Shown piece after piece: positions 26,044-35,500 of a stretch of DNA of 64,000 nucleotides. Position numbers and translations under genes: made by a program. The notes below the pieces were generated by a model. The model was not told where the DNA came from. It did not search any database and worked only from the letters and a program-made list of their open reading frames with translations. Numbering within the stretch: position 1 is the first letter of the stretch; every line of letters starts with the position of its first letter. The DNA comes from Treponema bryantii (GTDB lineage Bacteria > Spirochaetota > Spirochaetia > Treponematales > Treponemataceae), in contig NZ_AP025286.1 in the NCBI RefSeq assembly GCF_036492245.1, positions 3,367,498 to 3,431,497 on the forward strand, in the 5' to 3' direction.

Positions 26044-27189
26044 CTATTTTGCCGGCTTGAATCTGTCGTATCTCAATGGACTGATATCTGCCGGGCAGGA
26101 ACCTGTACAGATTAATTCTGCAATGTTGTAAGCTGCTGCAGGTCCAATTCCAAAACCATGTCCTGTAAAACTACATTCAACATACAGCCCCGGAACTTCA
26201 TCTACCTTACTTACTGTTGCACATCCATCCACACAGAAATCTACATATCCGCCCCAGGCGCGAACAATCTTTGCATTTTCCAGCATTGGGAAATACCCCA
26301 GGATTCCACGGCTTGTTGCACTAATCATACTTGAACCAACCAGTGGATATGAATCATCTATATGAGCAGGACATTCATCAAAACCATCTGTTCCACCCAT
26401 TACAAAAGAACCATGCTTTGTCTGATGTCCGTAGAAATCGGCCATGGCAGTACCAAGCATTTGCCTGAACATCTGAGGTTCAGCTTCTGTAACAAGACAA
26501 GTAACCGCACGTTTATGCATTGGAATAGTTATTCCTACAGTTTCAAGAATTGCATTACTTTCATAACCTGCAGCAACTACTACAGTCTCGGCTTCAAAGA
26601 ATGTTTTTTCATCACCTTCTCCAGCTTCAACACCTGTAATCTTGCCAGCTTTGGTAACAATTCGGCTCACTGGAGCTCCTGTTATAAAATCAGCTCCCAA
26701 TTCACGAGCCTTTTTATAATATCCCAAAGTTGTAGTCAGAGGGTTTGCATGACCGTCTGTTGGACACCAGGAAGCACAGGTAACTTCATCACTTAAATAA
26801 GGATTAATCTTTTTTACTTCTGCAGCATCAATCATTTTTACTTCGACACCGCAGGCATTCGCTCCATCAGCGAGTTTCTGCAAAATAGCCTTATGCTGAT
26901 CATTTTTACCTAAACGTAAGTTTCCTTCCTGAGTGTATTCTGTATCAACTCCAAGTTCTTCACTTAAGGTTGGCCAGATATTCTGAACTCCCCATTTCAT
27001 TAATGGTAATTCTTTTGGGTTACGTCCTGATTGTCGCACTCCACCACCATTGCGGCTGGAACCACCGTTTCCAATATAATCACTTGCTTCAAGAACAATT
27101 ACTTTTTTTTCTTTCTTTGCAAGATAATAAGCTGTAGCGTTTCCTACTATTCCAGCACCTATAACTATAACATCAGCCTTTGTCATCAT
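26044..27189 (-). CDS. FAD-dependent amino acid oxidase/dehydrogenase subunit (HcnC/DAO-like)
   Basis: The start is ATG 27189, seven bases after a GGAGGTG ribosome binding site, giving 381 residues. The N-terminal dinucleotide fold DVIVIGAGIVGNATAYYLAKK binds FAD, followed by GGSSRNGGGVRQSGRNPKELPL near the flavin. The C-terminus ECSFTGHGFGIGPAAAYNIAELI closes the FAD site. The family (D-amino acid dehydrogenase, sarcosine oxidase beta, HcnC, opine oxidase B) oxidises C-N bonds to imines. It is the last gene of a four-gene operon and overlaps the upstream BFD gene spacing closely. It is likely the catalytic subunit of a membrane-free multi-subunit dehydrogenase. Confidence 0.85.
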   Translation of the reverse strand: MMTKADVIVIGAGIVGNATAYYLAKKEKKVIVLEASDYIGNGGSSRNGGGVRQSGRNPKELPLMKWGVQNIWPTLSEELGVDTEYTQEGNLRLGKNDQHKAILQKLADGANACGVEVKMIDAAEVKKINPYLSDEVTCASWCPTDGHANPLTTTLGYYKKARELGADFITGAPVSRIVTKAGKITGVEAGEGDEKTFFEAETVVVAAGYESNAILETVGITIPMHKRAVTCLVTEAEPQMFRQMLGTAMADFYGHQTKHGSFVMGGTDGFDECPAHIDDSYPLVGSSMISATSRGILGYFPMLENAKIVRAWGGYVDFCVDGCATVSKVDEVPGLYVECSFTGHGFGIGPAAAYNIAELICTGSCPADISPLRYDRFKPAK

Positions 27190-27190
27190 A

Positions 27191-27505
27191 TTACAACACC
27201 TCCGAAGCAAGCGTTTTCATTTCTGTTGGTCTTATAGGCCCTCGACTTGTAGCCGGATTAATAAGAGCAGGACTTACTTTTTGTTCTGCTGCAACTATTC
27301 CTTTTACAAGCTTAGAACAAGTCTGCCCCTGACAAAGCCCCATACCTGCTCTTAAATATCTTCTTATTTCCTGCATTGTAAACATTCCAGCATGAACAGC
27401 TTTTCTTATTTCGCCTTTTGTAATTTCTTCACAACGGCAGATAATCATGTCATCATCTGGCATTGGAACAAATTCTCCTATATCTCTTGATCTGTCATTC
27501 ATCAT
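27191..27505 (-). CDS. BFD-like [2Fe-2S] protein
   Basis: This 104-residue protein has the bacterioferritin-associated-ferredoxin-like pattern. The cluster cysteines are in DMIICRCEEITKGEI (Cys-x-Cys) and MGLCQGQTCSKLV (Cys-x4-Cys). In HcnB/opine-oxidase type enzymes this domain is usually fused to the alpha subunit's C-terminus, whereas here it is a separate gene. ATG 27505 follows GGAGACC. The stop is one base upstream of the next start. Confidence 0.85.
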   Translation of the reverse strand: MMNDRSRDIGEFVPMPDDDMIICRCEEITKGEIRKAVHAGMFTMQEIRRYLRAGMGLCQGQTCSKLVKGIVAAEQKVSPALINPATSRGPIRPTEMKTLASEVL

Positions 27506-27520
27506 ACAGCGGTCTCCTTT

Positions 27521-29104
27521 TTATTTTTCCAGGCGCCAGAAGCGAGCCTTATATCCATATTCATTTGGAACTTTCATTGTAAGAAGATGAGTATGATCAA
27601 AAGCTCCTGCACTTCTTACTCCAACAATCTCTGCATCACATAAAGCTTCACCACTTCTACTCAAAGCCTTTCCAACAGTTCCCTTTTCAGGAAGCGGCAG
27701 GAATTCGTAAGGAAGGGTTATACTTGTAAATCCAGGTTCAAAATCTTCATGAACAAGGAATATTGCCTGTCCGGAACATGATGCTACACACATACCGCAG
27801 CCTGTACATCCACAATTATCTGGAGCAACAACAGGAAGTGCCGTAATACAGGAACCAATCTTAATGCAATTTTTCTTACATGCATCCTGACATGGGTTAC
27901 AAGGAATATTCTGTGTACATTCAATTACCGGATGGATTCCCTTCTGATGGGTTACTCCCGGATATCTTTCAATTTCATCTTCTGCAACAAAGCCCTTAGT
28001 TAAAAGATTCATTGAAGTTGGTATTCCTTCATCAGTTTTTTCAATCAGCTTGCCACGGTTAGCTGGAGCAAACATTCCCTGACGCAGACTGTCCAAATCT
28101 TTTGCATAGACAGTTTCTGTTTCTGTCATAACCTTTTCTTCTGTAAAGCCAAGCTTGTAGGCTGCCCTGAGTCCTGCCATTCTTCCTTTAATCATGGCTG
28201 AACTTGCTTCTTCTATTCCACTTACATCTCCTGCTGCAAATAAACAAGGAACAGAAGTTTCGCCATATTCATCAACAATTGGAACCTGGCCGCCACGTCT
28301 AGGATTATCTTCCATTTTGCAGCCAGACATTTTTAATAACTGACTCATCGGAGACAAACCAACTGCAACGCAGACTGTATCAACATCTAATTCTATTTCT
28401 GTTCCAGGAATAATTTTGAAGTGTTCATCAACCTTGCCAATAATTACACCTTCAACCTTTTCAGTACCAATAACCTTTTTGATTGTATAACCAAGATAGA
28501 AAGGAACTCCTGTACGAGCAACCTTTGCCGCATGAACACCATAACCGCCAATTCTAGGAGCCGCATCAACAAGTGCGACAACTTCGCAGCCAGCCTGAAG
28601 AAGCTGAAAACTTACTACCAGACCAACGTTTCCACTTCCAAGCATTAAAATCTTTTTTCCAGGCTTTACACCATGAAGATTCATCATTGTTTGAGCAGCA
28701 CCGGCACCAATTACTCCCGGCAAAGTCCAGCCTTCAAATGGAACCATATTTTCTGCTGCACCAGTTGCAATAATTACGCTATCTGCCTTGTAATGATGTA
28801 CCGCTCCATCGTGATTAACAGTAACTTCCTTATTTTCAAAGATTCCAATAACAGTCGCATTAAGCTTTACCTGAACACCTGCATCAGAAGCTTCCTTAAG
28901 AAGTTCTGTTCCAATATTAAATCCCCTGATTTTTGCTTTATGCTCTTTTGAACCAAAGAACTTGTGAATCTGCTTAAAAAGCTGTCCTCCGGGTTTATGA
29001 TTTTCATCAAAAACCATTACAGACATTCCACGCTTTGCCGATTCTATTGCAGCACTAAGTCCGGCAGGACCTGCGCCTACTACTATTAAATTATATCTTT
29101 CCAT
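27521..29104 (-). CDS. NAD(P)/FAD-dependent oxidoreductase alpha subunit with ferredoxin-type Fe-S insert
   Basis: The start is ATG 29104 after AGGAG (cAGGAGATGTatt), giving 527 residues; the frame is open further upstream but unsupported. The first flavin fold is NLIVVGAGPAGLSAAIESAKRG. The second nucleotide fold is KKILMLGSGNVGLVVSFQLL, and the flavin tail is CLFAAGDVSGIEEASSAMIKG. A cysteine-rich segment (CTQNIPCNPCQDACKKNC and CGCTGCGMCVASC) looks like two [4Fe-4S] sites, unlike the simpler HcnB. This subunit should pass electrons from the FAD oxidase subunit to the Fe-S proteins and on to an acceptor. It is the second gene of the operon. Confidence 0.85.
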   Translation of the reverse strand: MERYNLIVVGAGPAGLSAAIESAKRGMSVMVFDENHKPGGQLFKQIHKFFGSKEHKAKIRGFNIGTELLKEASDAGVQVKLNATVIGIFENKEVTVNHDGAVHHYKADSVIIATGAAENMVPFEGWTLPGVIGAGAAQTMMNLHGVKPGKKILMLGSGNVGLVVSFQLLQAGCEVVALVDAAPRIGGYGVHAAKVARTGVPFYLGYTIKKVIGTEKVEGVIIGKVDEHFKIIPGTEIELDVDTVCVAVGLSPMSQLLKMSGCKMEDNPRRGGQVPIVDEYGETSVPCLFAAGDVSGIEEASSAMIKGRMAGLRAAYKLGFTEEKVMTETETVYAKDLDSLRQGMFAPANRGKLIEKTDEGIPTSMNLLTKGFVAEDEIERYPGVTHQKGIHPVIECTQNIPCNPCQDACKKNCIKIGSCITALPVVAPDNCGCTGCGMCVASCSGQAIFLVHEDFEPGFTSITLPYEFLPLPEKGTVGKALSRSGEALCDAEIVGVRSAGAFDHTHLLTMKVPNEYGYKARFWRLEK

Positions 29105-29123
29105 AATACATCTCCTGTTTGCC

Positions 29124-29447
29124 TTACCAAGTTTTTTCAGCAGAACAACCATATTGTGTCTGCACTTTCATTCCTGCTTTTAATGGAGTTATACAAGTTC
29201 GTGTATTTGGAACACCATCCACAACCATTACGCAATCTGTACATCTTCCAATTGCACAGAAAATTCCTCGTGGTTTATGCTGTTTTGAAGTTTCGCGATG
29301 TTTAAGAATTCCTGCGGCTCGTAAAGCAGCAGCAATAGGTTCCCCTTCGTACCCCTGCATTTCATTACCATCTAAAGTAAATGTCACCAGAGCACCTTTT
29401 TCAGGAACCCCTAATATTGGATGTTCTGTTATTCTTTCAGTTTCCAT
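29124..29447 (-). CDS. [2Fe-2S] ferredoxin-like subunit (HcnA-like)
   Basis: This 107-residue protein has a plant-type [2Fe-2S] fold: VTFTLDGNEMQGYEGEPIAAAL, then CAIGRCTDC and VDGVPNTRTC, i.e. Cys-x4-Cys-x2-Cys and a fourth Cys. It corresponds to HcnA, SoxA N-terminal and opine oxidase small subunits. It is the first gene of the oxidase operon, with a GGAGATG ribosome binding site. About 60-80 bp upstream lies the motif shared with the OCD operon. Confidence 0.85.
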   Translation of the reverse strand: METERITEHPILGVPEKGALVTFTLDGNEMQGYEGEPIAAALRAAGILKHRETSKQHKPRGIFCAIGRCTDCVMVVDGVPNTRTCITPLKAGMKVQTQYGCSAEKTW

Positions 29448-29507
29448 ATTGCATCTCCTGCTTTTCTTTCTGATAGACTAACTATAGTTTTGTTATGAAT
29501 TTTGTAC

Positions 29508-29525
29508 TTGTAAAAATTGGAACTA
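29508..29525 (-). promoter_or_regulatory. candidate AraC-regulator operator (oxidase operon)
   Basis: On the minus strand this reads TAGTTCCAATTTTTACAA, matching 16 of 18 bases of the site at 25073-25090. It lies 61 bp upstream of the [2Fe-2S] gene start. TTTACA within it could serve as a weak -35, but no good -10 follows at the right distance, as is usual for activator-dependent promoters. Confidence 0.5.
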
Positions 29526-29640
29526 ATGGGATTTGATTTGGTGGTAAAGGGGGGAAAGTTAAAAATTTTGTTTTAATTGATTTTGTACAATTTATTTAGA
29601 CTTTTTAACTTGTTTTTGTTATTCTATATCAGTAACTTTT

Positions 29641-30573
29641 ATGTATATGAATCTTCTTGATTTTGAGTATTTGAGAAATAACCTTGATACTTCAAATTTG
29701 TACGGCAGCGATTCTTGTATTGCAAATCTTTTTTTACTGCAGACTAAGTACAATACTGAACTCAAAATTAAAAATGGTATTTTAATCCGATATTATTATG
29801 GTGATGAAAATCGAACCGGATATGGATTTCCGATTCCAATAAAATCAGCAGATAAGTCGGAAAACTGGCTTTCAGACGCCATAAATGTATTAATTGATGA
29901 TGCACATTCGCAGAATCGCCCCTTGAGTTTTTGTATTTTGACTCAGGAACAGAAAAATCAGCTCGATGCATGTTTTGCTACTGATTTTCCGCACCTTAGC
30001 GCTGACTGGAAAACTAACCGCGATGACTGCGATTATGTTTATCTGCGTGAAAATCTTGCTGAACTTCCGGGCTCGCATTATCAGAAAAAGCGAAATCATA
30101 TTTCGCGATTCAAACGTACTTACGGCGAAAACTGGGAGTTTAAGGCCTTCCCGGAAAATGATATTGCGGCTGATATTCTTCAGGTTTCTCATAAATGGTT
30201 TGCAGAAAAACACGGTGAATCTGACCAGATTCTTCAGCTTGAACAGCAGAGTATTGAGCTCGCGCTAGAAAATGCAGAACTTTTGGGATTGCGCGGCGGC
30301 GTTCTTTATATCAACGGGGAGCCGGCCGCTATGACCCTTGCCGCACCAATTTCTAATGATGTTATTGATGTAATTTACGAAAAATCCTTTGGCGAATTCG
30401 AGAAAAATGGTGCCTACGCGGTAATAAACCAGCAGTTTGCCCGCCGTTGTCAGGATTTTCTTTACATTAACCGCGAAGAAGACATGGGCGTAGAAGGTTT
30501 ACGCAAAGCCAAACTCTCTTATAAGCCAACGATGATTCTCGAAAAATTTTATTGCGGGGGTCTCATATGCTAA
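29641..30573 (+). CDS. DUF2156 (GNAT-fold) protein
   Basis: This protein of 310 residues resembles the DUF2156 family, related to the lysyltransferase domain of MprF-type enzymes. The core reads LPGSHYQKKRNHISRFKRTY, then a hydrophobic strand with GGVLYINGEPAAMTLAAPI and INREEDMGVEGLRKAKLSYKP. No membrane segment is present, so it is not MprF itself. The function in bacteria is mostly unknown; an aminoacyl or acyl transfer is suggested by the fold. It overlaps the start of the next gene by 7 bp, and no strong ribosome binding site is visible at ATG 29641 or 29647. Confidence 0.75.
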   Translation: MYMNLLDFEYLRNNLDTSNLYGSDSCIANLFLLQTKYNTELKIKNGILIRYYYGDENRTGYGFPIPIKSADKSENWLSDAINVLIDDAHSQNRPLSFCILTQEQKNQLDACFATDFPHLSADWKTNRDDCDYVYLRENLAELPGSHYQKKRNHISRFKRTYGENWEFKAFPENDIAADILQVSHKWFAEKHGESDQILQLEQQSIELALENAELLGLRGGVLYINGEPAAMTLAAPISNDVIDVIYEKSFGEFEKNGAYAVINQQFARRCQDFLYINREEDMGVEGLRKAKLSYKPTMILEKFYCGGLIC

Positions 30574-31082
30574 GTTCAATCCTCGCAAAATCCACCTGCG
30601 CAGCCTGCAAATTCTGCTGCAGCTTCCGCCGCCAGAGCCTCTGGGAAACCCCGATTTTTGACGAAGAAACCATGAAAAAGCTTCAGGAGCTCTATCCGTC
30701 AGCTAAATTCCGCCCTGCAGGAAATAGCGGCCATTCTTACACCTTCGACATTTCCGACGCATACAAAACACAAGACTCCGAAGAAGAAGCACTCTGCCCC
30801 TTCCTTGACCCAAACCACGGCTGCGCACTTCCGCCAGAACTCAAACCCTTTGACTGCAAAATCTGGCCGCTCCGGGCAGTTAAACAACCCGAGCCCGAAA
30901 ATTCCAAAAAACTAGCCGTTGCCCTCACTCCAACCTGCCCTGCAATCAATAAGGTTCCACTTGAACGCGTCCGCGAACTTGCAGAATCAGGTCTCGGCCA
31001 GCAAATTCTCGACTACGCAGCCTCACATCCCGACATAATCAAAGAATCAAGCGAATTTCTTTCAAATATCATCTATAAATAA
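30567..31082 (+). CDS. YkgJ-type cysteine-cluster protein
   Basis: Starting at ATG 30567 after GGGGG, the protein has 171 residues. It has the YkgJ-family pattern of conserved cysteines: STCAACKFCCSF at the N-terminus, LCPFLDPNHGCALPPELKPFDCKIWPL in the middle and a further Cys in LTPTCPAI. These probably bind zinc or an iron-sulfur cluster. The biochemical role is not known. It overlaps the DUF2156 gene by 7 bp, so the two are coupled. Its base composition is richer in C than that of its neighbours. Confidence 0.75.
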   Translation: MLSSILAKSTCAACKFCCSFRRQSLWETPIFDEETMKKLQELYPSAKFRPAGNSGHSYTFDISDAYKTQDSEEEALCPFLDPNHGCALPPELKPFDCKIWPLRAVKQPEPENSKKLAVALTPTCPAINKVPLERVRELAESGLGQQILDYAASHPDIIKESSEFLSNIIYK

Positions 31083-31124
31083 ATTCATAGCAGAAAACTT
31101 TATTTGCATTTATAATGATATGTT

Positions 31125-32546
31125 ATGGGACATAACAGTTCAGAAACAAAATCTTATGATATTTCCACGCTCAGCCGTCTGATGAAAAAGGATTTAATCT
31201 TTGTTATTGCTGTTTTCCTTATTCTGCTTTTGATTTTTACTGACATAAGTATTTACGAATCCTTTGGCTCCGTACGATCCAGAAAACTCGAAGCTTATAA
31301 TCTTGCAGCATTATGTTCCTCAGAAATTGAACGCAACTGTATTCACACCTTTCAGATAAATGGAATATTTGCTTCCCTGGTAATGCTTGATGAAGCTAAT
31401 CAGAAGAATTTTGAAGAAATGGCAGCCCGCATTCTCCCGGATTTTCCCGCAGCAGATTGTGTTCAGCTTGCACCCAATGGAATTGTTTCTTCAGTTTACC
31501 CGCTGCAAGGTAACGAAAAAGTCTTTGGCCATAATCTTTTTGAAGATGAAAAACGCGCCGATGAAGCTTATAAAACAAAGGCCAGCGGCATAATGACAAT
31601 AGGCGGTCCATATCCTCTTATACAGGGAGGAGACGGATTTATCGGCCGTCTTCCTGTTTTTCTGGATGATCAGAAAACACAGTTCTGGGGTTTTGTAAAT
31701 GTAGTAGTTCGTGTTTCGAGAATCATTGAAACAATGAATATTTCTACAATGGAAAGCCGCGATTATGTTTATTCAATTTATAAAATAAGTGACGTTACAG
31801 GAAATCGTACCCATATTTACGGAACCGACCTCGAAAAACTTCATAAACCAATCAGCGTTCGCATTGATATGCCTAACGCACACTGGGAACTTGCAATTGC
31901 CCCAAAAAGCTTCTGGGTAAACATACATCTTGTAATCGTTCTAACTACCCTTTCTCTTCTTTTGATTTGTGCCTTTACAATTCTAACCCTGCTTTTCTTA
32001 AAACTCCGTCAAAGCAATATTCGTCTTGCACAGGTTGCAACATTAGATCAGCTTACTGGTCTTTATACAAAACAAACAGCAATTTTCACACTAAAAAAAG
32101 AAATTGATTATGCAAAACGTAACGGAAGCCAGGTTGCTGTGTGTTTTATAGATATGAATAATTTCAAACAGATAAATGACAGATTCGGCCACACCGTTGG
32201 CGATACCGCGCTTGCTAAAGTCGCAAAACGTCTTATGGAATCTGTCCGACCAGAAGATATTATAGCCCGCTTTGGCGGCGATGAATTCATAATCATCTTC
32301 AGGGGAAAAAATACCGGTACAGATTATCAATCTACCGTTGAACGAATAAGAACCGTTTTAAATGTTCCCGCTAAGCTTTCTGCCCATGTACTTGCAGATA
32401 TTTCAGCTTCAGTTGGTCTTGCAGTTTATCCTACCAATGGAAACGGAGTTGAAGAACTTATAGCTTATGCAGATAAAGCTATGTATAAAGAAAAGGCCCG
32501 TATGAAGCAGGCCGCAAAAATCGAAACAAATATTGAAACCATATAA
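31125..32546 (+). CDS. CHASE-GGDEF diguanylate cyclase
   Basis: This 473-residue membrane protein has an N-terminal membrane helix (LIFVIAVFLILLLIFTDISIY), a CHASE-like periplasmic sensor (about residues 45-245, with GFIGRLPVF and WGFVNVVVRVSRI), a second helix (LVIVLTTLSLLLICAFTILTLLFL) and a GGDEF domain. The catalytic GGDEF is at 384-388 in ARFGGDEFIII. RPED five residues before it is an intact RxxD inhibitory site, so product feedback is expected. It makes cyclic di-GMP in response to an external signal. The alpha-2-macroglobulin gene starts 16 bp later, so the enzyme is encoded with cell-envelope defence proteins. Confidence 0.9.
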   Translation: MGHNSSETKSYDISTLSRLMKKDLIFVIAVFLILLLIFTDISIYESFGSVRSRKLEAYNLAALCSSEIERNCIHTFQINGIFASLVMLDEANQKNFEEMAARILPDFPAADCVQLAPNGIVSSVYPLQGNEKVFGHNLFEDEKRADEAYKTKASGIMTIGGPYPLIQGGDGFIGRLPVFLDDQKTQFWGFVNVVVRVSRIIETMNISTMESRDYVYSIYKISDVTGNRTHIYGTDLEKLHKPISVRIDMPNAHWELAIAPKSFWVNIHLVIVLTTLSLLLICAFTILTLLFLKLRQSNIRLAQVATLDQLTGLYTKQTAIFTLKKEIDYAKRNGSQVAVCFIDMNNFKQINDRFGHTVGDTALAKVAKRLMESVRPEDIIARFGGDEFIIIFRGKNTGTDYQSTVERIRTVLNVPAKLSAHVLADISASVGLAVYPTNGNGVEELIAYADKAMYKEKARMKQAAKIETNIETI

Positions 32547-32562
32547 AAAGTCAGAGGTTGTT

Positions 32563-35500
32563 ATGAAAAAATCCAGTTTTCTCTTTTTGGCTGCTGTTTC
32601 AGCTATCCTAACGTTCGGTAGTTGTAAAAAAGCACAGGCACAAAGTTCAGATTCCCTGATGTCTAAATCAGATATCTCTTCCCAGGGCTCTCCTGAGTAT
32701 AAGGAAAGGAATTCTCTTAATCTGAACACAGATAGTACCAATCAGGTAGATTATGATTCAATCAAAAAATTCTTCACATTGGATTATACTCCTGAATATC
32801 CTGATTCAGCTTTTGCCCCTGCAGAAGATTCTAAAAAATCAAAGAAAAAAACTGCAGATAAAACTGAAGAAAGTAAATCTTATATTCCAGGAATCAGAAA
32901 GCTTGCTGACTACGTCACAAAATATATGACTAAAAAAGCAAACCTTCAGGATTACAAACCAAACGATGAACTGGAAGAAGACGATAATACAAAAGAGTTC
33001 TATATAGAAGACTGGGGTCCTCAGGGAAAAATCGTTGCAGGTGAAAATCATCCATCTTTCTATGTAATTTTCTCACGCCCTGTCCGTTCTCTTCAGGCCT
33101 TAGACAAACCTCAGTCTACTTCAGACATAATGACTATTGAACCTGCTCTCCCTGGAGTATTCCGCTGGTATGGAACAAAACATCTCAGCTTTGAATCAGA
33201 TATTCCAGCCGATCCTACAATTCAATATACAATCAAAATAAATCCTTCTATTAAAACTCCAGATGGAAAAAAACTTACAGGTGATACAGCCTTTACAACT
33301 CAGGCAGAACCGGTTGAAGTAATCAACCTTTGGGGTGGATATATTAAAGACAGCGACTGTGCATATAACTGGAATACCGGAGCTCTTCCTCCTTATGAAA
33401 ACCGCTTTGTTATGCGCACAAATTATACAACCACACTCTCAGCAATTAAACAGAACCTCACTGTTTTAGTAGATGGTACATCCGTTATTTGCGACATTCA
33501 GCCTGTTTACAAAGACATTTTCCATATGTGGTCTAACCATGCAGATTTTGATGAAGCAGCAGGCCGCACAAATACCTATCTTGTAGAAATCAAAAGTGAT
33601 GTTCCTCATAACACACTGGTTGAAGTAATAAATACAAACGGAAAATCAGAAAGCTACAATACACTCATGACCTTTACAATAGAAGAAGTTGGTGAAATGA
33701 CAGAATATTCTTCTGCAAAATACACCTGGCCTCTTTCAGTTTATTTCTCTCAGGTTCCAGATAAACAGACCCTCATAAACAATATTACTTATGATAACAA
33801 TCTTCCTCTTAAAGAAGAAAACATTGTAATAAACGGCCGTTCAGTTAAAATCTGTAATCTTCCTTTTGACTATAAACAGGAACATACAATCACCTTTAAT
33901 TCAGAAATTAAAGATAAATACGGTCAGAATCTTTCACTTAAAAAAGCAACATATAAATTTAAGACACCAGAAGTAAAGGCTTATGTAAGATATCAGAATC
34001 ATGGCACTACAATGCTCGAAGCACAATTCCCTCACAAAATGATTTTTGAACATCAGAATCTTATTTCGGGAACTTATGCGCTTCAGAAAACTGACCGCCC
34101 TGCTGGAAACGGATATTATGCCTTTAATAAAGACAAGTCTTACTCCAAGCTTTTCGACCTGGGTAAAAAGAATCAGCGTAATTTCCAGGAACTCGATTTA
34201 GAGCCTTACCTTGATGACGGCTATGGCTTTGTCAGTTTTGAAAGTACTGCAAAATATAAAGAATACAACTACTGGCGTGAAAAATATGAAGATGAAACTT
34301 CTTCTATGAGCGGTGTTGTTCAGGTAACAGACCTTGGTATTACAGCGCGAATGTCTATTAACAAAGCTGTAGTAATGGTACGAAGTCTTTCAACCGGAAA
34401 ACCAGTTGAGAACGCTGAAGTTTATATTGTTCATAATTTAAATGATTATCAGACCTGGGTTGACGGCTCTTATGTTCCAAAGAAGATTTTTGTGTACGGA
34501 GATGAATCAACCTATGATAAGATGATTGCAAAAGGCCAGACAGATAAGAATGGGCTTGCTGTTATTACCTACGATGAAAAACAGATTAAAAACATTCAGA
34601 GTGATAACCGTAATGCTTTTGTTTATGTTGTAAATGGTAAAGATAAAGCTGCTTTTGCTCCTTCTTCGCATAACACCTGGCGTGCTGGAGTAAACACAGG
34701 TTCTATGGACAGAGCACGTACTCCTCAGCAGAGAACCTTTATGTTTGTAGACCGCGGAATTTACCGTCCGGGAGAAATTGTTACCTTCCGTGGAATCGAC
34801 CGCGATCAGCTGCTCGGTTCATTTACACCTCACAGCGGCTGGTACTCAATTACAGCAAAAGGATCCTGGTGGAACTCAAAAGAAATCATTGAACCAATTG
34901 CAGGACAGCTTTCAGAAACCGGAGGCTTCTATGGTTCATTTAAAATTCCTGATGATATAGAACGCGGTATTTATAGTCTTGTTTATTCACGTGAAGGCGA
35001 TTCAAATGAAACAGCAACAATCCGATTTACAATTGCTGATTTTGAACGTGTAAAATTTGAGTCATCAATTACAGTTCCAGAAATCACATATTTCAGTGGC
35101 GATAAACTCACTGCAAACCTTTCTGCAGACTATCTTGCCGGAGGTTCTCTTAGCGGAGCCAAATATGATATTTCATGGTATAAGCAGGCAACAACTTTTA
35201 AAACCTCAGAGCCGGAAGCAAAAGGTTATTCATTCTATACAGGAGTTTATCCAGACAGAATTTATTATTCAAATGATACAGGTACTCTTGGTGTAGACGG
35301 TACAGCCGCTCTCATTTGTGAATCAGAAAAGATTACAGATGGTGCTCCTTATATCTACCATGTTGAATCAGCAGTTACAGATATTTCAAATCAAAGAATT
35401 GCAGCTTCAAATGATATTTTTGTTAATGCTGCTCAATTCTATGCTGGTATTGGTAAAGCACAGAATATCAACGGTTTTGCAAAATCTGGAACAAAGCTTG

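Noticed and set aside
29641..30573. MprF lysyl-phosphatidylglycerol synthase
   Set aside because: The membrane flippase domain is absent; only the DUF2156/GNAT-like core is present.
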